This document shows positions 23,412-30,703 of a stretch of 64,000 bases of DNA, piece after piece. The notes beneath the pieces were generated by a model. It was not told the origin of the DNA, ran no database searches, and saw nothing but the letters and a program-made list of their open reading frames with translations. Source of the DNA: Bin87 sp034428455 (GTDB lineage Bacteria > Chloroflexota > Dehalococcoidia > Lucifugimonadales > UBA3495). The DNA is taken from contig DAOUHZ010000111.1 of the NCBI GenBank assembly GCA_034428455.1, forward strand, positions 1 through 64,000, read 5' to 3'. The stretch's first letter is position 1; the number at the start of each line of letters is the position of its first letter. The position numbers and the translations under genes are program-made.

Positions 23412-24518
23412 CTACGGCACCAGCATCGCCCGGGTGATCTCGGTCTGGCGCTGGCTCCATTCGGCGGCGGCGAAAGCCTCGTTGACGTCGGCCAGCGGGA
23501 AGGTGTGCGACACCAGCTTGTTGAAGGGCAGCCGGTCCTGGTTGCGAACCAGGAAGTCCAGCAATTCAGGCAGCAGCGAGGGACGATACATCAGGCTGCC
23601 GACGATGTTCTTGCCCTGGAGCAGCTTGGACGGGTCGATGGAGGTTTCCTGCCCGCGCACGATGTCGCCGATCTCCACGAAGGTGCCGCCGTTGGAGAGC
23701 ATATCGATGCCTTCCCGCAGCAAATCGGCCCGGCCCACCAACTCCATCACCACGTCGGCGCCGCGGCCGCGGGTCAACTCGCGGACCCGGCGCACGCGGG
23801 TTTCAGGAGTGTTGAATTCCTCGATGTTGATGGTGTGGTCCGCGCCGAATTCTTCCGCCAGTTCCAGACGGTTCTCCAATCGGTCGAGCACGATGACCCG
23901 GTCGGCGCCGCGCTCCTTGGCCATGGCGGTGGCGTGGATGCCCAGGCCGCCCGCGCCCATGATTACCACCGACTGGCCGTGGCTCATCCCGGCCCGCTCC
24001 AGGCCGGTGGTCACGGTGCCCATGGCGCAGTTGACCGGGCCCAGCAGGCTGTCAGGCAGTTCGTCGGGGACGCGGAAGAAGGGATGGCGCGGAGGCAGAT
24101 ACAGAAAGTCGCCATAGGTGCCGGTGAAATAGGGCCAGTTGCCGGCGGCGGGGTACTGGCGGTTGGCGCACCAGTTGGTGTTGCCGCGCAGGCACATGTG
24201 GCAGTGGTAGCAGGGGAACACGGCGGCGTAAACCACGCGGTCGCCCTCATTCACGTCGGTTCCCCAGTAGTCGGTGGTGACACCGTCGCCCAGGTGTTCT
24301 ATCACGCCGGTGCCTTCGTGACCCATGACGCGGCCGGTTGGAGGGAGCGGATTGTGCTCCTGGGTCTGGTCGCCGCGCCAGGTATGCAGGTCGGAGCCGC
24401 AGATGCCAGCCTGAGTCATGCGCAGCAGGACTGCTCCGGGTTCGGGTTCTGGAACGTCGTACTCTTCGATCTCAAAAGGCTTGCCATATTCCTTGACGAC
24501 GACGATACGTCCTTTCAT
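23412..24518 (-). CDS. Zinc-dependent alcohol dehydrogenase (MDR family)
   Basis: A 368-aa medium-chain dehydrogenase. The catalytic zinc site is ICGSDLHTWRGD (Cys) plus MGHEGTGVIEHLGDG (His-Glu), and the structural zinc loop has the spaced cysteines of FPCYHCHMCLRGNTNWC. The NAD(P) fold is at VVIMGAGGLGIHATAMAKE. It resembles threonine/sorbitol dehydrogenase-type enzymes; the substrate is unknown. The ATG at 24518 follows GGAGG by 7 bases; the long in-frame extension upstream was rejected. It is divergent from rpiB and not obviously in an operon. Confidence 0.92.
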   Translation of the reverse strand: MKGRIVVVKEYGKPFEIEEYDVPEPEPGAVLLRMTQAGICGSDLHTWRGDQTQEHNPLPPTGRVMGHEGTGVIEHLGDGVTTDYWGTDVNEGDRVVYAAVFPCYHCHMCLRGNTNWCANRQYPAAGNWPYFTGTYGDFLYLPPRHPFFRVPDELPDSLLGPVNCAMGTVTTGLERAGMSHGQSVVIMGAGGLGIHATAMAKERGADRVIVLDRLENRLELAEEFGADHTINIEEFNTPETRVRRVRELTRGRGADVVMELVGRADLLREGIDMLSNGGTFVEIGDIVRGQETSIDPSKLLQGKNIVGSLMYRPSLLPELLDFLVRNQDRLPFNKLVSHTFPLADVNEAFAAAEWSQRQTEITRAMLVP

Positions 24519-24681
24519 GATTTCCCTCCGTGTCGCAGTAATGCGGATGGCCGGTATCCTAGCACACCGTCTATTGGCGGGTAAGGCGCCGCTTGCGGAC
24601 GGCGAGTCGGTCGCCAGCCTGTGTGTTACACTGCGAGCCATCAGGCATCAGCAGATTACGTATGAGTACGTGGGCAGTTCG

Positions 24682-25131
24682 ATGAAAATTGCTATTGGCT
24701 CCGATCACGCCGGGTTCGAATACAAAGGCAAGCTGCTCGCATTGCTGGCCTACTTGGGCCATGAAGCGATCGACTACGGGGCATACTCGGAAGAGTCCAC
24801 CGACTATCCCGAGTGGATTCGCCCGGTGGCTGAGGCAGTATCCCGGGGTGAAGTGGACCGCGGCATAGTCCTGGGCGGTTCCGGCAATGGTGAGGCCATC
24901 GTCGCCAACCGCGTCCCGGGCGTGCGCTGCACGCTGTGCTGGAATGCAGAGTCCGCGCGGTTCGGCCGGGAACACAACGACTCCAACGTGCTGTCCATGG
25001 GACAGCGGTTGGTTTCGTGGGAGACGGCTCGCGAAATCGTCGACGTGTGGCTGACCACCGAATTCGAGGGCGGCCGCCATCTGCGCCGCATCAACCAGAT
25101 CGACGAAGAGCCGCAACGGTTGACGTCGTGA
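24682..25131 (+). CDS. rpiB: Ribose-5-phosphate isomerase B (actinobacterial-type RpiB/LacAB family)
   Basis: A 149-aa sugar-phosphate isomerase interconverting ribose-5-phosphate and ribulose-5-phosphate. KIAIGSDHAGFEYKGKLL is the phosphate-binding start, IVLGGSGNGEAIVANRVPGV is the anion-hole loop in the form seen in actinobacterial RpiB (a glutamate follows GSGNG instead of the cysteine-containing E. coli form), and AREHNDSNVL-type residues follow. The ATG at 24682 gives the standard N-terminus; upstream in-frame codons are not conserved. The ribosome-binding site is weak. A hairpin repeat follows the stop. Confidence 0.9.
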   Translation: MKIAIGSDHAGFEYKGKLLALLAYLGHEAIDYGAYSEESTDYPEWIRPVAEAVSRGEVDRGIVLGGSGNGEAIVANRVPGVRCTLCWNAESARFGREHNDSNVLSMGQRLVSWETAREIVDVWLTTEFEGGRHLRRINQIDEEPQRLTS

Positions 25132-25159
25132 AGCTACTCTGATTCCGCGCTGAAACTAA

Positions 25160-25185
25160 CCGGGGCGAATGGTTATTCGCCCCGG
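25160..25185. repeat. Palindromic hairpin repeat, copy 4
   Basis: CCGGGGCGAAT-GGTT-ATTCGCCCCGG, an 11-bp perfect stem with a 4-base loop, between the convergent rpiB and nitrile-hydratase-alpha genes. Probable bidirectional terminator. Confidence 0.8.
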
Positions 25186-25209
25186 TGAATCCGTGTGCAT
25201 GGTGGCTCG

Positions 25210-25824
25210 CTATGGCGTCAGGGCCTCGGTAACGCCAATCATGCTGTCCCGGCTCACCAGGCTAGCCAGGTCTTCCTCGCTCATCCCCGCGGTTCCCGCA
25301 GGCCGGCGCGGCAGCACCAGGTAGCGCATGTCGGCGGTGCTGTCCAACACGGTGACCTGTACGCCGTCGGCCAACTCGGTTCCGAACTCGGCCATCACTC
25401 CGCGCGGGTCGCTGACGGCGCGGGCGCGATAGGCCAGGCTCTTGTACCAGTCGGGCGGACGGCCGAGCAGCATCCGGGGATAGCAGGAACACAGTGTGCA
25501 GACCACCATGTGGTGAACGCCGTCCGTGTTCTCCACGACCGCCAAGTGCGGGGTCTCCGCGGGAATCTCGATGTCCATCTCCGCCAGTGCAGACCGCGAG
25601 TCCGCCAGCAGGCGCGCCTTGAAACCCTCGTCGACCCAGGCTTTGGCGACAACGCGGGCGCCGTCGGCCGGACTGCGACCGTCCATCAGGTGCACCTGAC
25701 GCTGCACTTCGTCAGCCGTGAGCAGACCTTTTTCCTGTAGCAGGGTTTCAATGGCCACCGAACGCAGCGCGACCTCGCTCATGGGCTCGTCGTGGATATG
25801 GTCTACAACGTGGGTTGCGGTCAT
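25210..25824 (-). CDS. Nitrile hydratase alpha-like (thiocyanate hydrolase gamma-like) subunit
   Basis: A 204-aa metal-binding subunit of the nitrile hydratase family. The claw-setting motif VCTLCSCYPR has C109, C112 and C114 with threonine after the first cysteine, the form associated with cobalt rather than iron. Flanking blocks GRPPDWYKSLAYRARAVSDP and YLVLPRRPAGTAG are family-typical. These enzymes hydrate nitriles to amides, or thiocyanate in the three-subunit branch. The ATG at 25824 has GGGAGG 6 bases upstream. The two halves of a beta subunit are separate genes 2.5 and 4.6 kb upstream on the same strand, so this may be part of a three-subunit enzyme. No amidase is adjacent. Confidence 0.93.
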   Translation of the reverse strand: MTATHVVDHIHDEPMSEVALRSVAIETLLQEKGLLTADEVQRQVHLMDGRSPADGARVVAKAWVDEGFKARLLADSRSALAEMDIEIPAETPHLAVVENTDGVHHMVVCTLCSCYPRMLLGRPPDWYKSLAYRARAVSDPRGVMAEFGTELADGVQVTVLDSTADMRYLVLPRRPAGTAGMSEEDLASLVSRDSMIGVTEALTP

Positions 25825-25835
25825 ATTTTCCCTCC

Positions 25836-26951
25836 CTAATTGTGACAGCCCCGTGCCTCGATATCCCAAACCGTTTCCACCTTTCCGTCGCGTATACCGA
25901 TGAAGCGATCCCAGCGGCTCACCATAGCGTCTTGCTGGCCGGGGAGCAGCACAACCTGGTCGCCGATGGCAAGTTCAACTCCTTCCGCGACCTGGAACAC
26001 AGTGCGGTCGGTATCGATAGCGACGGCTTCAACCCCTGGACGGCCCTCCACTCGCGGCAACCCCTTCATGCTGCCCACGGCCCGGGCCCCGGCGTCGCCA
26101 ATCGCCGTTCCCGGACGGGGGACACTGATTATGGAGGACAGCACCTTGCCGGCCAACTGAAAATCCTCCATGTATTCGTACGAAGTCTCCATCACCAGGT
26201 AGGAACCGCCCTGGATTTCCGTGACCTCGGGCATATCCCCGGCGATGTCATAGCTCCAGGTCTCGCCCGTCGATACGATTTCAACCGGCAACCCGTCGGC
26301 GATCATGGCCTCCCTGAGATCCAGAACCGGCTGGATCAGGCGGTGGGCCTCGGTGGCCCGGTCCTCTCGGTCTCCAGATGGCTCGGACATCATCTGGTGG
26401 CTCATCACGCCTTTCAGGGAGAGTCCGGGCAGCGAATCGATCAATCGGGCCAGGGCGACGCCGGATTCCACTCCCTGCTCCCCTTCTTGCACGCCACACC
26501 GGAGCAGGCCGGTTTCCTGCTCGATGACCACGCCAAGGTCTACCCCCTGGGCCGCGGCAGCCTGGGAAAGGTCATGGGCATTCGCTTCGTTTTCGCAGGC
26601 CACCAGGATCTCGGCTTGATCGGCAAGGGAGCAAAGCCGGGCGATCTTTGGCGGCGCAACCACCTCGCTGGTAACGAACACGCTGGGAACGCCACCCTGC
26701 ACCATCACCTCGGCCTCGGCGACCTTGGCGGCGCACACCCCACCGATCGTGCCGCCGCGCTGGATCTGCCGCAGAGCGATGGCTGGACTCTTGTGATTCT
26801 TGCTGTGTCCACGCAACTTGCTGTGGCGATCCGCGTAGAAGTCGGCAATCACGTCCATGTTGTGATCCAGCGCATCCATGTCCAGGATCAGGCATGGAGT
26901 ATCCAGTTCCGCAACGGGCGTGCCGGGTTGGGGTTCATTCGTTTGCGGCAT
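25836..26951 (-). CDS. D-threonine aldolase/alanine racemase-fold PLP enzyme
   Basis: A 371-aa fold-type III PLP protein of the D-threonine aldolase-like (DSD1) group. AELDTPCLILDMDALDHN opens the barrel; the cofactor-lysine region is GHSKNHKSP (K51 and K54), corresponding to the family RPHxKTHK motif; later blocks include SLKGVMSHQMM and VSTGETWSYDIAG. The C-terminal metal site of true D-threonine aldolases (PNHxCP) is replaced by PGQQDA, so the metal ligands are missing and the reaction may differ. The ATG at 26951 follows GGAGG. It is 11 bases upstream of the nitrile hydratase alpha gene and is read with it. Confidence 0.85.
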   Translation of the reverse strand: MPQTNEPQPGTPVAELDTPCLILDMDALDHNMDVIADFYADRHSKLRGHSKNHKSPAIALRQIQRGGTIGGVCAAKVAEAEVMVQGGVPSVFVTSEVVAPPKIARLCSLADQAEILVACENEANAHDLSQAAAAQGVDLGVVIEQETGLLRCGVQEGEQGVESGVALARLIDSLPGLSLKGVMSHQMMSEPSGDREDRATEAHRLIQPVLDLREAMIADGLPVEIVSTGETWSYDIAGDMPEVTEIQGGSYLVMETSYEYMEDFQLAGKVLSSIISVPRPGTAIGDAGARAVGSMKGLPRVEGRPGVEAVAIDTDRTVFQVAEGVELAIGDQVVLLPGQQDAMVSRWDRFIGIRDGKVETVWDIEARGCHN

Positions 26952-27001
26952 TGACGTACCTCCGAATCTCCTAACAGATCTCATTCAGGCCAGTGCAAAA
27001 A

Positions 27002-27094
27002 TGTCATTGCGAGCGTAGCGTCGCAATCCCGTTGGGGCAATGGCCGGCTCCATGGGAACGGGATTGCCGCGTCGCTGCGCTCCTCGCAATGACA
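27002..27094. repeat. CATTGCGAG-type inverted-repeat element (REP/MITE-like)
   Basis: Outer arms TGTCATTGCGAG (27002-27013) and CTCGCAATGACA (27083-27094) are perfect inverted repeats, and inner arms AATCCCGTT/AACGGGATT also pair, giving a 93-base hairpin-forming unit. This sequence style is a common dispersed intergenic element in many bacteria. It lies between the two PLP-barrel paralog genes. Confidence 0.8.
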
Positions 27095-27106
27095 ATCTCA
27101 TAGAAA

Positions 27107-28231
27107 CTACCCAAGCTGTCCCCGGCCGGCGACGCGCCAATACCCCACCAACTTGCCGTCCCGCACGGCGCGGATGTAGTCATATTGATTGACGCAGAGC
27201 GCCAGGTTGTACGGAACCAGGCGCACCTTGTCATTAGGCATCAATTGCTCAGTAGCCGGACCTTCCAAATCCAGGATTCCATGCTCCGCGCTGAACCTGC
27301 TGGCCACGGCGCCCTCGAATCCCTCCAGCACGGGGACCCCAAAATCAGGTCCGGTGGTCTTGTGCCCGGCGTCCACCACCGCCCGGCCTGCCACGGGATG
27401 GCCGATGACCGTAGCCAGAACCCTGGCCGCCGGCTGCAACTCAGGGCGAACCCGCAGCGTCTCCATATCCATCAGAGGATACACGCCGGCCTGGACCTCG
27501 GTGATGCCCGGCATATGGGAGACCACATCATAGTTGTAGGTGCTGCCGGCGCTTACCGTCTCAACCTCAATGCCGGCCTGTTCGAGTTCGCTCCGCGCGT
27601 CGAGGAGCGGCTGCAGCCGGCGGCGGGTTTCGGCCTCCAGATCCGCGCGATCCGTGATGGGCAACGGGCCCTCGTAGGTCATTATCCCCTGCAAGGACAA
27701 TCCGGGCGCATCGGCAACCGCTCGCGCCAGTTCAACCGCACCCTGCACGGACGCCACACCGCCAAACCCGTACCCGGCGTCCATGTCCACCAGCACGCCC
27801 AAAGTGACGCCGGCGGCCTGCGCAGCCTCGGCAAGGTCCTGGACGTTGCGGGGGTTGTCGGCGGCTACGCTCATCGCGACTCGACCGGCCAGGGCGGCCA
27901 GTCGGCTGATCTTGGGGGCCGTGACCACCCGGCCCGCTATGAGTATGTCGGCAATGGCGATGTCGGCATCGGCAAATGCCTCTGCTTCCGCCAGAGAGCT
28001 GACCGCCACGCCGCTTGAGGAGCCTCCCGCTGACAGCTGGATTTGGGCGATTTCAGGGCAGCCGTGACAGGAAACGTGAGGCCGAACCGCAACCCGGCCA
28101 CTGTCGGAGCTGCCAACCGCCTCGTGCAGGACCGCGATATTCTGTTCCATTATCCCCAGGTCAACCACCAGGGCCGGCGTATCCAGTTCGTCTGCGGGGG
28201 AGCCAATGGGCTGAAATATCGGTCGTTCCAC
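27107..28231 (-). CDS. D-threonine aldolase-like paralog lacking the PLP lysine
   Basis: A 374-aa paralog of the gene at 25836-26951, with the same opening (DELDTPALVVDLGIMEQN) and barrel blocks (SLQGIMTYEG, VSAGSTYNYDVV, EVQAGVYPLMD). The family motif RPHxKTHK reads RPHVSCHG (residues 50-57): both lysines are gone, so it cannot form the PLP Schiff base in the usual way. The C-terminal metal motif is also changed (VPYNLALCVN). EHG near the C-terminus is kept. The reading frame is intact and full length, so the change was tolerated rather than followed by decay. It may be a regulatory pseudoenzyme or bind another ligand. Confidence 0.8.
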   Translation of the reverse strand: MERPIFQPIGSPADELDTPALVVDLGIMEQNIAVLHEAVGSSDSGRVAVRPHVSCHGCPEIAQIQLSAGGSSSGVAVSSLAEAEAFADADIAIADILIAGRVVTAPKISRLAALAGRVAMSVAADNPRNVQDLAEAAQAAGVTLGVLVDMDAGYGFGGVASVQGAVELARAVADAPGLSLQGIMTYEGPLPITDRADLEAETRRRLQPLLDARSELEQAGIEVETVSAGSTYNYDVVSHMPGITEVQAGVYPLMDMETLRVRPELQPAARVLATVIGHPVAGRAVVDAGHKTTGPDFGVPVLEGFEGAVASRFSAEHGILDLEGPATEQLMPNDKVRLVPYNLALCVNQYDYIRAVRDGKLVGYWRVAGRGQLG

Positions 28232-28279
28232 TGTTTACATACCTCTCAATTGCGGCGTTGGCCGGCAAGATAGCACATA

Positions 28280-28609
28280 TCAGGCGGGTTCCAGCCAGTG
28301 CTGGTACACGTCCACCAGCAGAGTATCAGCGGGATTGCCAGCGTAGTCAGCCCACAGGTCCGCTTGTTGCAGGCGAATGCGGTAGAGGGGTTGGCGCGGC
28401 AGGCCATCGCCCCCGTGGGCCAGCGATTCAGGGTTGGGAAAGACCCCGCAGAGCGCATCGACCGTGCCGGTATGTCCCTGGATGTAGGCCGGCGTGCGGA
28501 AGTGGTGCGCCGGATATCCGATGCGGACGCGGACAGCGGCGCCGTCGGGGTAGAGGGCGGGTTCGGCGGAGGTGGTCATGGCTGCGCTCATCGGTTCAGG
28601 CTTGGGCAT
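28280..28609 (-). CDS. Nitrile hydratase beta-subunit C-terminal (SH3-like) domain protein
   Basis: A 109-aa protein matching the C-terminal half of nitrile hydratase beta: VRVRIGYPAHHFRTPAYIQG and GTVDALCGVFPNPESLAHG, then QPLYRIRLQQADLW and VDVYQHWLEP. In thiocyanate hydrolase and toyocamycin nitrile hydratase this half is a separate subunit, which fits here because the N-terminal half is another gene at 30381-30701. The ATG at 28609 overlaps the stop of a PIN-domain gene (ATGA); internal ATGs at 28591 and 28579 are possible alternatives. The PLP-barrel genes and the alpha subunit follow downstream. Confidence 0.85.
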   Translation of the reverse strand: MPKPEPMSAAMTTSAEPALYPDGAAVRVRIGYPAHHFRTPAYIQGHTGTVDALCGVFPNPESLAHGGDGLPRQPLYRIRLQQADLWADYAGNPADTLLVDVYQHWLEPA

Positions 28610-29046
28610 CAAGGCTGGGTTTGCAGTATAACGCTCAACATGGCTGGCGTGATAATCGGAATTTCAGATTCTTCACTGAGAGCCAACAGGTCGGGATCCT
28701 TGGTGATCAGATAATCAGCTGCGGCCTGGTACGCAAGAATGAGGAACATCTGGTCGCTGGGGTCGCGGCATTGCGGTGTCTCCGGTGGCGGGTCGGGTAT
28801 GTCAACCTTTTCACAGTAGTCAAGGTATGCGGCGGCAGTGTCAGTGATTTGGTCCTCTGAGATTCCAAGTCTGCGGTTATGCAGTGTGCGGTTATGCAGT
28901 GTTCGGATTAACTCTGCCTCAGTCTCGCTGCTGAAAAGCGGCACGATATGCTGTTGTTCCCACGCCGCACGAAGCCATATATCACTGCTGGCTGTTCTGG
29001 TGATTGGCATCAGCACCGAATTGGTGTCCAATACCAGCCGCATCAT
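28609..29046 (-). CDS. PIN-domain protein (COG1569-like putative toxin)
   Basis: A 145-aa PIN-domain protein. RLVLDTNSVLMPI carries the first aspartate, SETEAELIRTL the glutamate, RDPSDQMFLILAYQAAADYL the third acidic site and TKDPDLLAL the last. These fit the COG1569 type. The central segment TLHNRTLHNRR is an in-frame duplication caused by an exact 15-base tandem repeat at 28872-28901. Its start overlaps the stop of the 370-aa gene upstream, and its stop overlaps the nitrile hydratase half-gene. It looks inserted, with its upstream partner, between the two nitrile hydratase beta halves. Confidence 0.82.
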   Translation of the reverse strand: MMRLVLDTNSVLMPITRTASSDIWLRAAWEQQHIVPLFSSETEAELIRTLHNRTLHNRRLGISEDQITDTAAAYLDYCEKVDIPDPPPETPQCRDPSDQMFLILAYQAAADYLITKDPDLLALSEESEIPIITPAMLSVILQTQP

Positions 29047-30155
29047 TGGCCGCTTCTTTCAGCGCGGGTCTCCGCTATCGCGGCCCGAATATCGTCTTCA
29101 GTCAGGTTCAGAGATTGTATCCGAAGCAAAGCCGCTTTGACCCGTTCCGGATCGCTCCGGTGCGTCCGGTTGGAGTTTTTGAACGCGATGATATCGCCCA
29201 GGTCGTTGACGTTATGGCTGCGCAGGGGCTTGGCAAAACCATTCCGCATGACCTCCCACGTTTGGACCAGTGGGTAAATTTCCTGGTGCAGTATCAAAAC
29301 CGCGTCAAACGCGTTGAAGTCCGGCATGGCGATTTCCTGCCAGTCCGGCGCATACAGGAATTGCCGATTGTGCAGCATCAAGCAGTACCTGGCGCCGTCC
29401 GACGCCGCGACTTTGCTCGCTTTGCTGCCGTGTTCCGCGGCTTTGTTGAGCACCTTTTGCAGCGCGTCCGGGCCGTCGGGTACTTGAGGCAGCGGCGCGG
29501 CAAGCTCCTCCGGGAGGCTCTTGCGCTCTTTGAGGTGTCCGATTTTGATGTGCGCGCCATCAGCTGTGATTCGCAGCTCAGTAATTTCAAAGGCCCATGC
29601 TACGCCGTCCACAGTTCCCCAATAGTCAATGGGATCCTTGGTATCCTCACGGTCCCACGCGACGTTGACAGTCAAACCCTGCTGGGTTAAGAAGGCTGCC
29701 GCTTTCCGCATCAGTTCGTATTCGGCCCTTTCTTGCTCTGACATGGCCTCGAGTTTGCTCACCCGTCGGGTTCGCTCCTCCACCATGCGGCTGATTGGGA
29801 GCGCGGCCTCACGCAGGGTTTGGGCCACGATGCCGGCGTCGGTCGCCGCGCTCCAGTCGACGGTGGGGCTGAACGAGTTGGCATACGTGGGTTCGCGGCT
29901 TTTGACGTACTCACCTACATCCTTGAGCAGCAGGCTCCAGTGATAGGTTCGCCCCTTCGCTTGTTTGTCAGTTTCGGCGGCGATGAACTCGTCCCGCGCC
30001 TGCCGAAATGCTCCGAGAGCGTCACACCCGGGCCCATCTGACGATGCACCGCCGGCGACAATTTCCGCCGCACGGTTGATTACGGTTGCGGCGAAGTTTG
30101 CGTTGGTAGTTGGAGCGTTGTTTCTGATACTTGGCATGATGATCCCCGCAGTCAT
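29043..30155 (-). CDS. Unknown 370-aa protein with nuclease-like core, coupled to PIN gene
   Basis: A 370-aa cytoplasmic protein without a recognised family name. The N-terminal half is helical with a charged stretch RRVSKLEAMSEQERAEYELM. The centre has LTVNVAWDRE followed by DYWGTVDGVAWAFEITELR, a D-(x)n-E strand pair similar to restriction-endonuclease-like folds, though the lysine is not evident. The C-terminus is helical and charged. It overlaps the PIN gene by four bases. The ATG at 30155 is used; an ATG at 30137 is an alternative. It may be the antitoxin partner or a second effector of the PIN module. Confidence 0.65.
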   Translation of the reverse strand: MTAGIIMPSIRNNAPTTNANFAATVINRAAEIVAGGASSDGPGCDALGAFRQARDEFIAAETDKQAKGRTYHWSLLLKDVGEYVKSREPTYANSFSPTVDWSAATDAGIVAQTLREAALPISRMVEERTRRVSKLEAMSEQERAEYELMRKAAAFLTQQGLTVNVAWDREDTKDPIDYWGTVDGVAWAFEITELRITADGAHIKIGHLKERKSLPEELAAPLPQVPDGPDALQKVLNKAAEHGSKASKVAASDGARYCLMLHNRQFLYAPDWQEIAMPDFNAFDAVLILHQEIYPLVQTWEVMRNGFAKPLRSHNVNDLGDIIAFKNSNRTHRSDPERVKAALLRIQSLNLTEDDIRAAIAETRAERSGQ

Positions 30156-30177
30156 GTACCTGCGGATTGGAAATCCG

Positions 30178-30285
30178 CTATCCGGGCATCAAAGACAGGA
30201 CAATCCATAGCCCCGGAGCGAGGGCCACCACGCCGACCACTACAGTCAAAAGAGGCCCAAGCAATCCATCTGTTTCGTCACTCAT
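30178..30285 (-). CDS. Tiny membrane protein, 35 aa
   Basis: ATG at 30285 to TAG at 30178-30180. The peptide has a short acidic N-terminus (SDETDG) and one hydrophobic segment (LLTVVVGVVALAPGLWIVLS). It is translationally coupled to the 28-aa ORF upstream through an ATGA overlap. Such size makes chance possible, but paired tiny membrane ORFs with coupling and a good ribosome-binding site for the first are unlikely by chance. Confidence 0.4.
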   Translation of the reverse strand: MSDETDGLLGPLLTVVVGVVALAPGLWIVLSLMPG

Positions 30286-30368
30286 GGCCTTGAAGACCAG
30301 CGCGAACAAGCCACACATATGATCAGAAGTCCGATTGCAGATAGCGTATATCCGACGATGCCAAGCAT
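30282..30368 (-). CDS. Tiny membrane protein, 28 aa
   Basis: ATG at 30368 with GGAGG five bases upstream. The peptide is one hydrophobic segment (LGIVGYTLSAIGLLIICVAC) with a short basic tail. It fills the gap between the nitrile hydratase beta-N gene and the 370-aa gene and overlaps the 35-aa ORF by ATGA. Function unknown. Confidence 0.4.
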   Translation of the reverse strand: MLGIVGYTLSAIGLLIICVACSRWSSRP

Positions 30369-30380
30369 CTCCGCCTCCCC

Positions 30381-30701
30381 CTACAACCCCCGCTCCCGCA
30401 GTTCGGCGGTCTTGGCGTCAATCTCCTCCGCCGTCAGTATCCCCTTCTCGATCAGCAGGATTTCCAGGGCCGCGGTCCACTTTTCGTAGTACGACAGGGC
30501 CTCGTAGCGATCCGGCGGCAGGCTTTCGATGGCGCGGCGCATTTCGTCCGTGGTCCGGATGCCCTGGGCGCCCAAGACCTGATGCACGGCATCGACTCGA
30601 CGCTCCCAATCGCTGTATTCGTGCTCGGAGCGGTCGATGGGTGTGTCGTCGGGCCAGCCGCCGCGATCATGCGCCGCGCGCCCGGAATGGTCAGTGGCCA
30701 T
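30381..30701 (-). CDS. Nitrile hydratase beta-subunit N-terminal domain protein
   Basis: A 106-aa protein matching the N-terminal half of nitrile hydratase beta (thiocyanate hydrolase beta): HDRGGWPDDTPIDRSEHEYS, DWERRVDAVHQVLGAQGI, RYEALSYYEKWTAALE and the closing LLIEKGILTAEEID. It contains only this helical half. The start ATG at 30701 lies two bases after the deacetylase stop, so the two are in one transcript. The complementary C-terminal half is at 28280-28609, separated by a PIN module and two tiny ORFs. Confidence 0.88.
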   Translation of the reverse strand: MATDHSGRAAHDRGGWPDDTPIDRSEHEYSDWERRVDAVHQVLGAQGIRTTDEMRRAIESLPPDRYEALSYYEKWTAALEILLIEKGILTAEEIDAKTAELRERGL

Positions 30702-30703
30702 GG

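Noticed and set aside
27002..27094. Possible CRISPR-like or terminator structure
   Set aside because: Single unit with two nested inverted arms and no repeat-spacer periodicity; fits a dispersed REP/MITE-like element.
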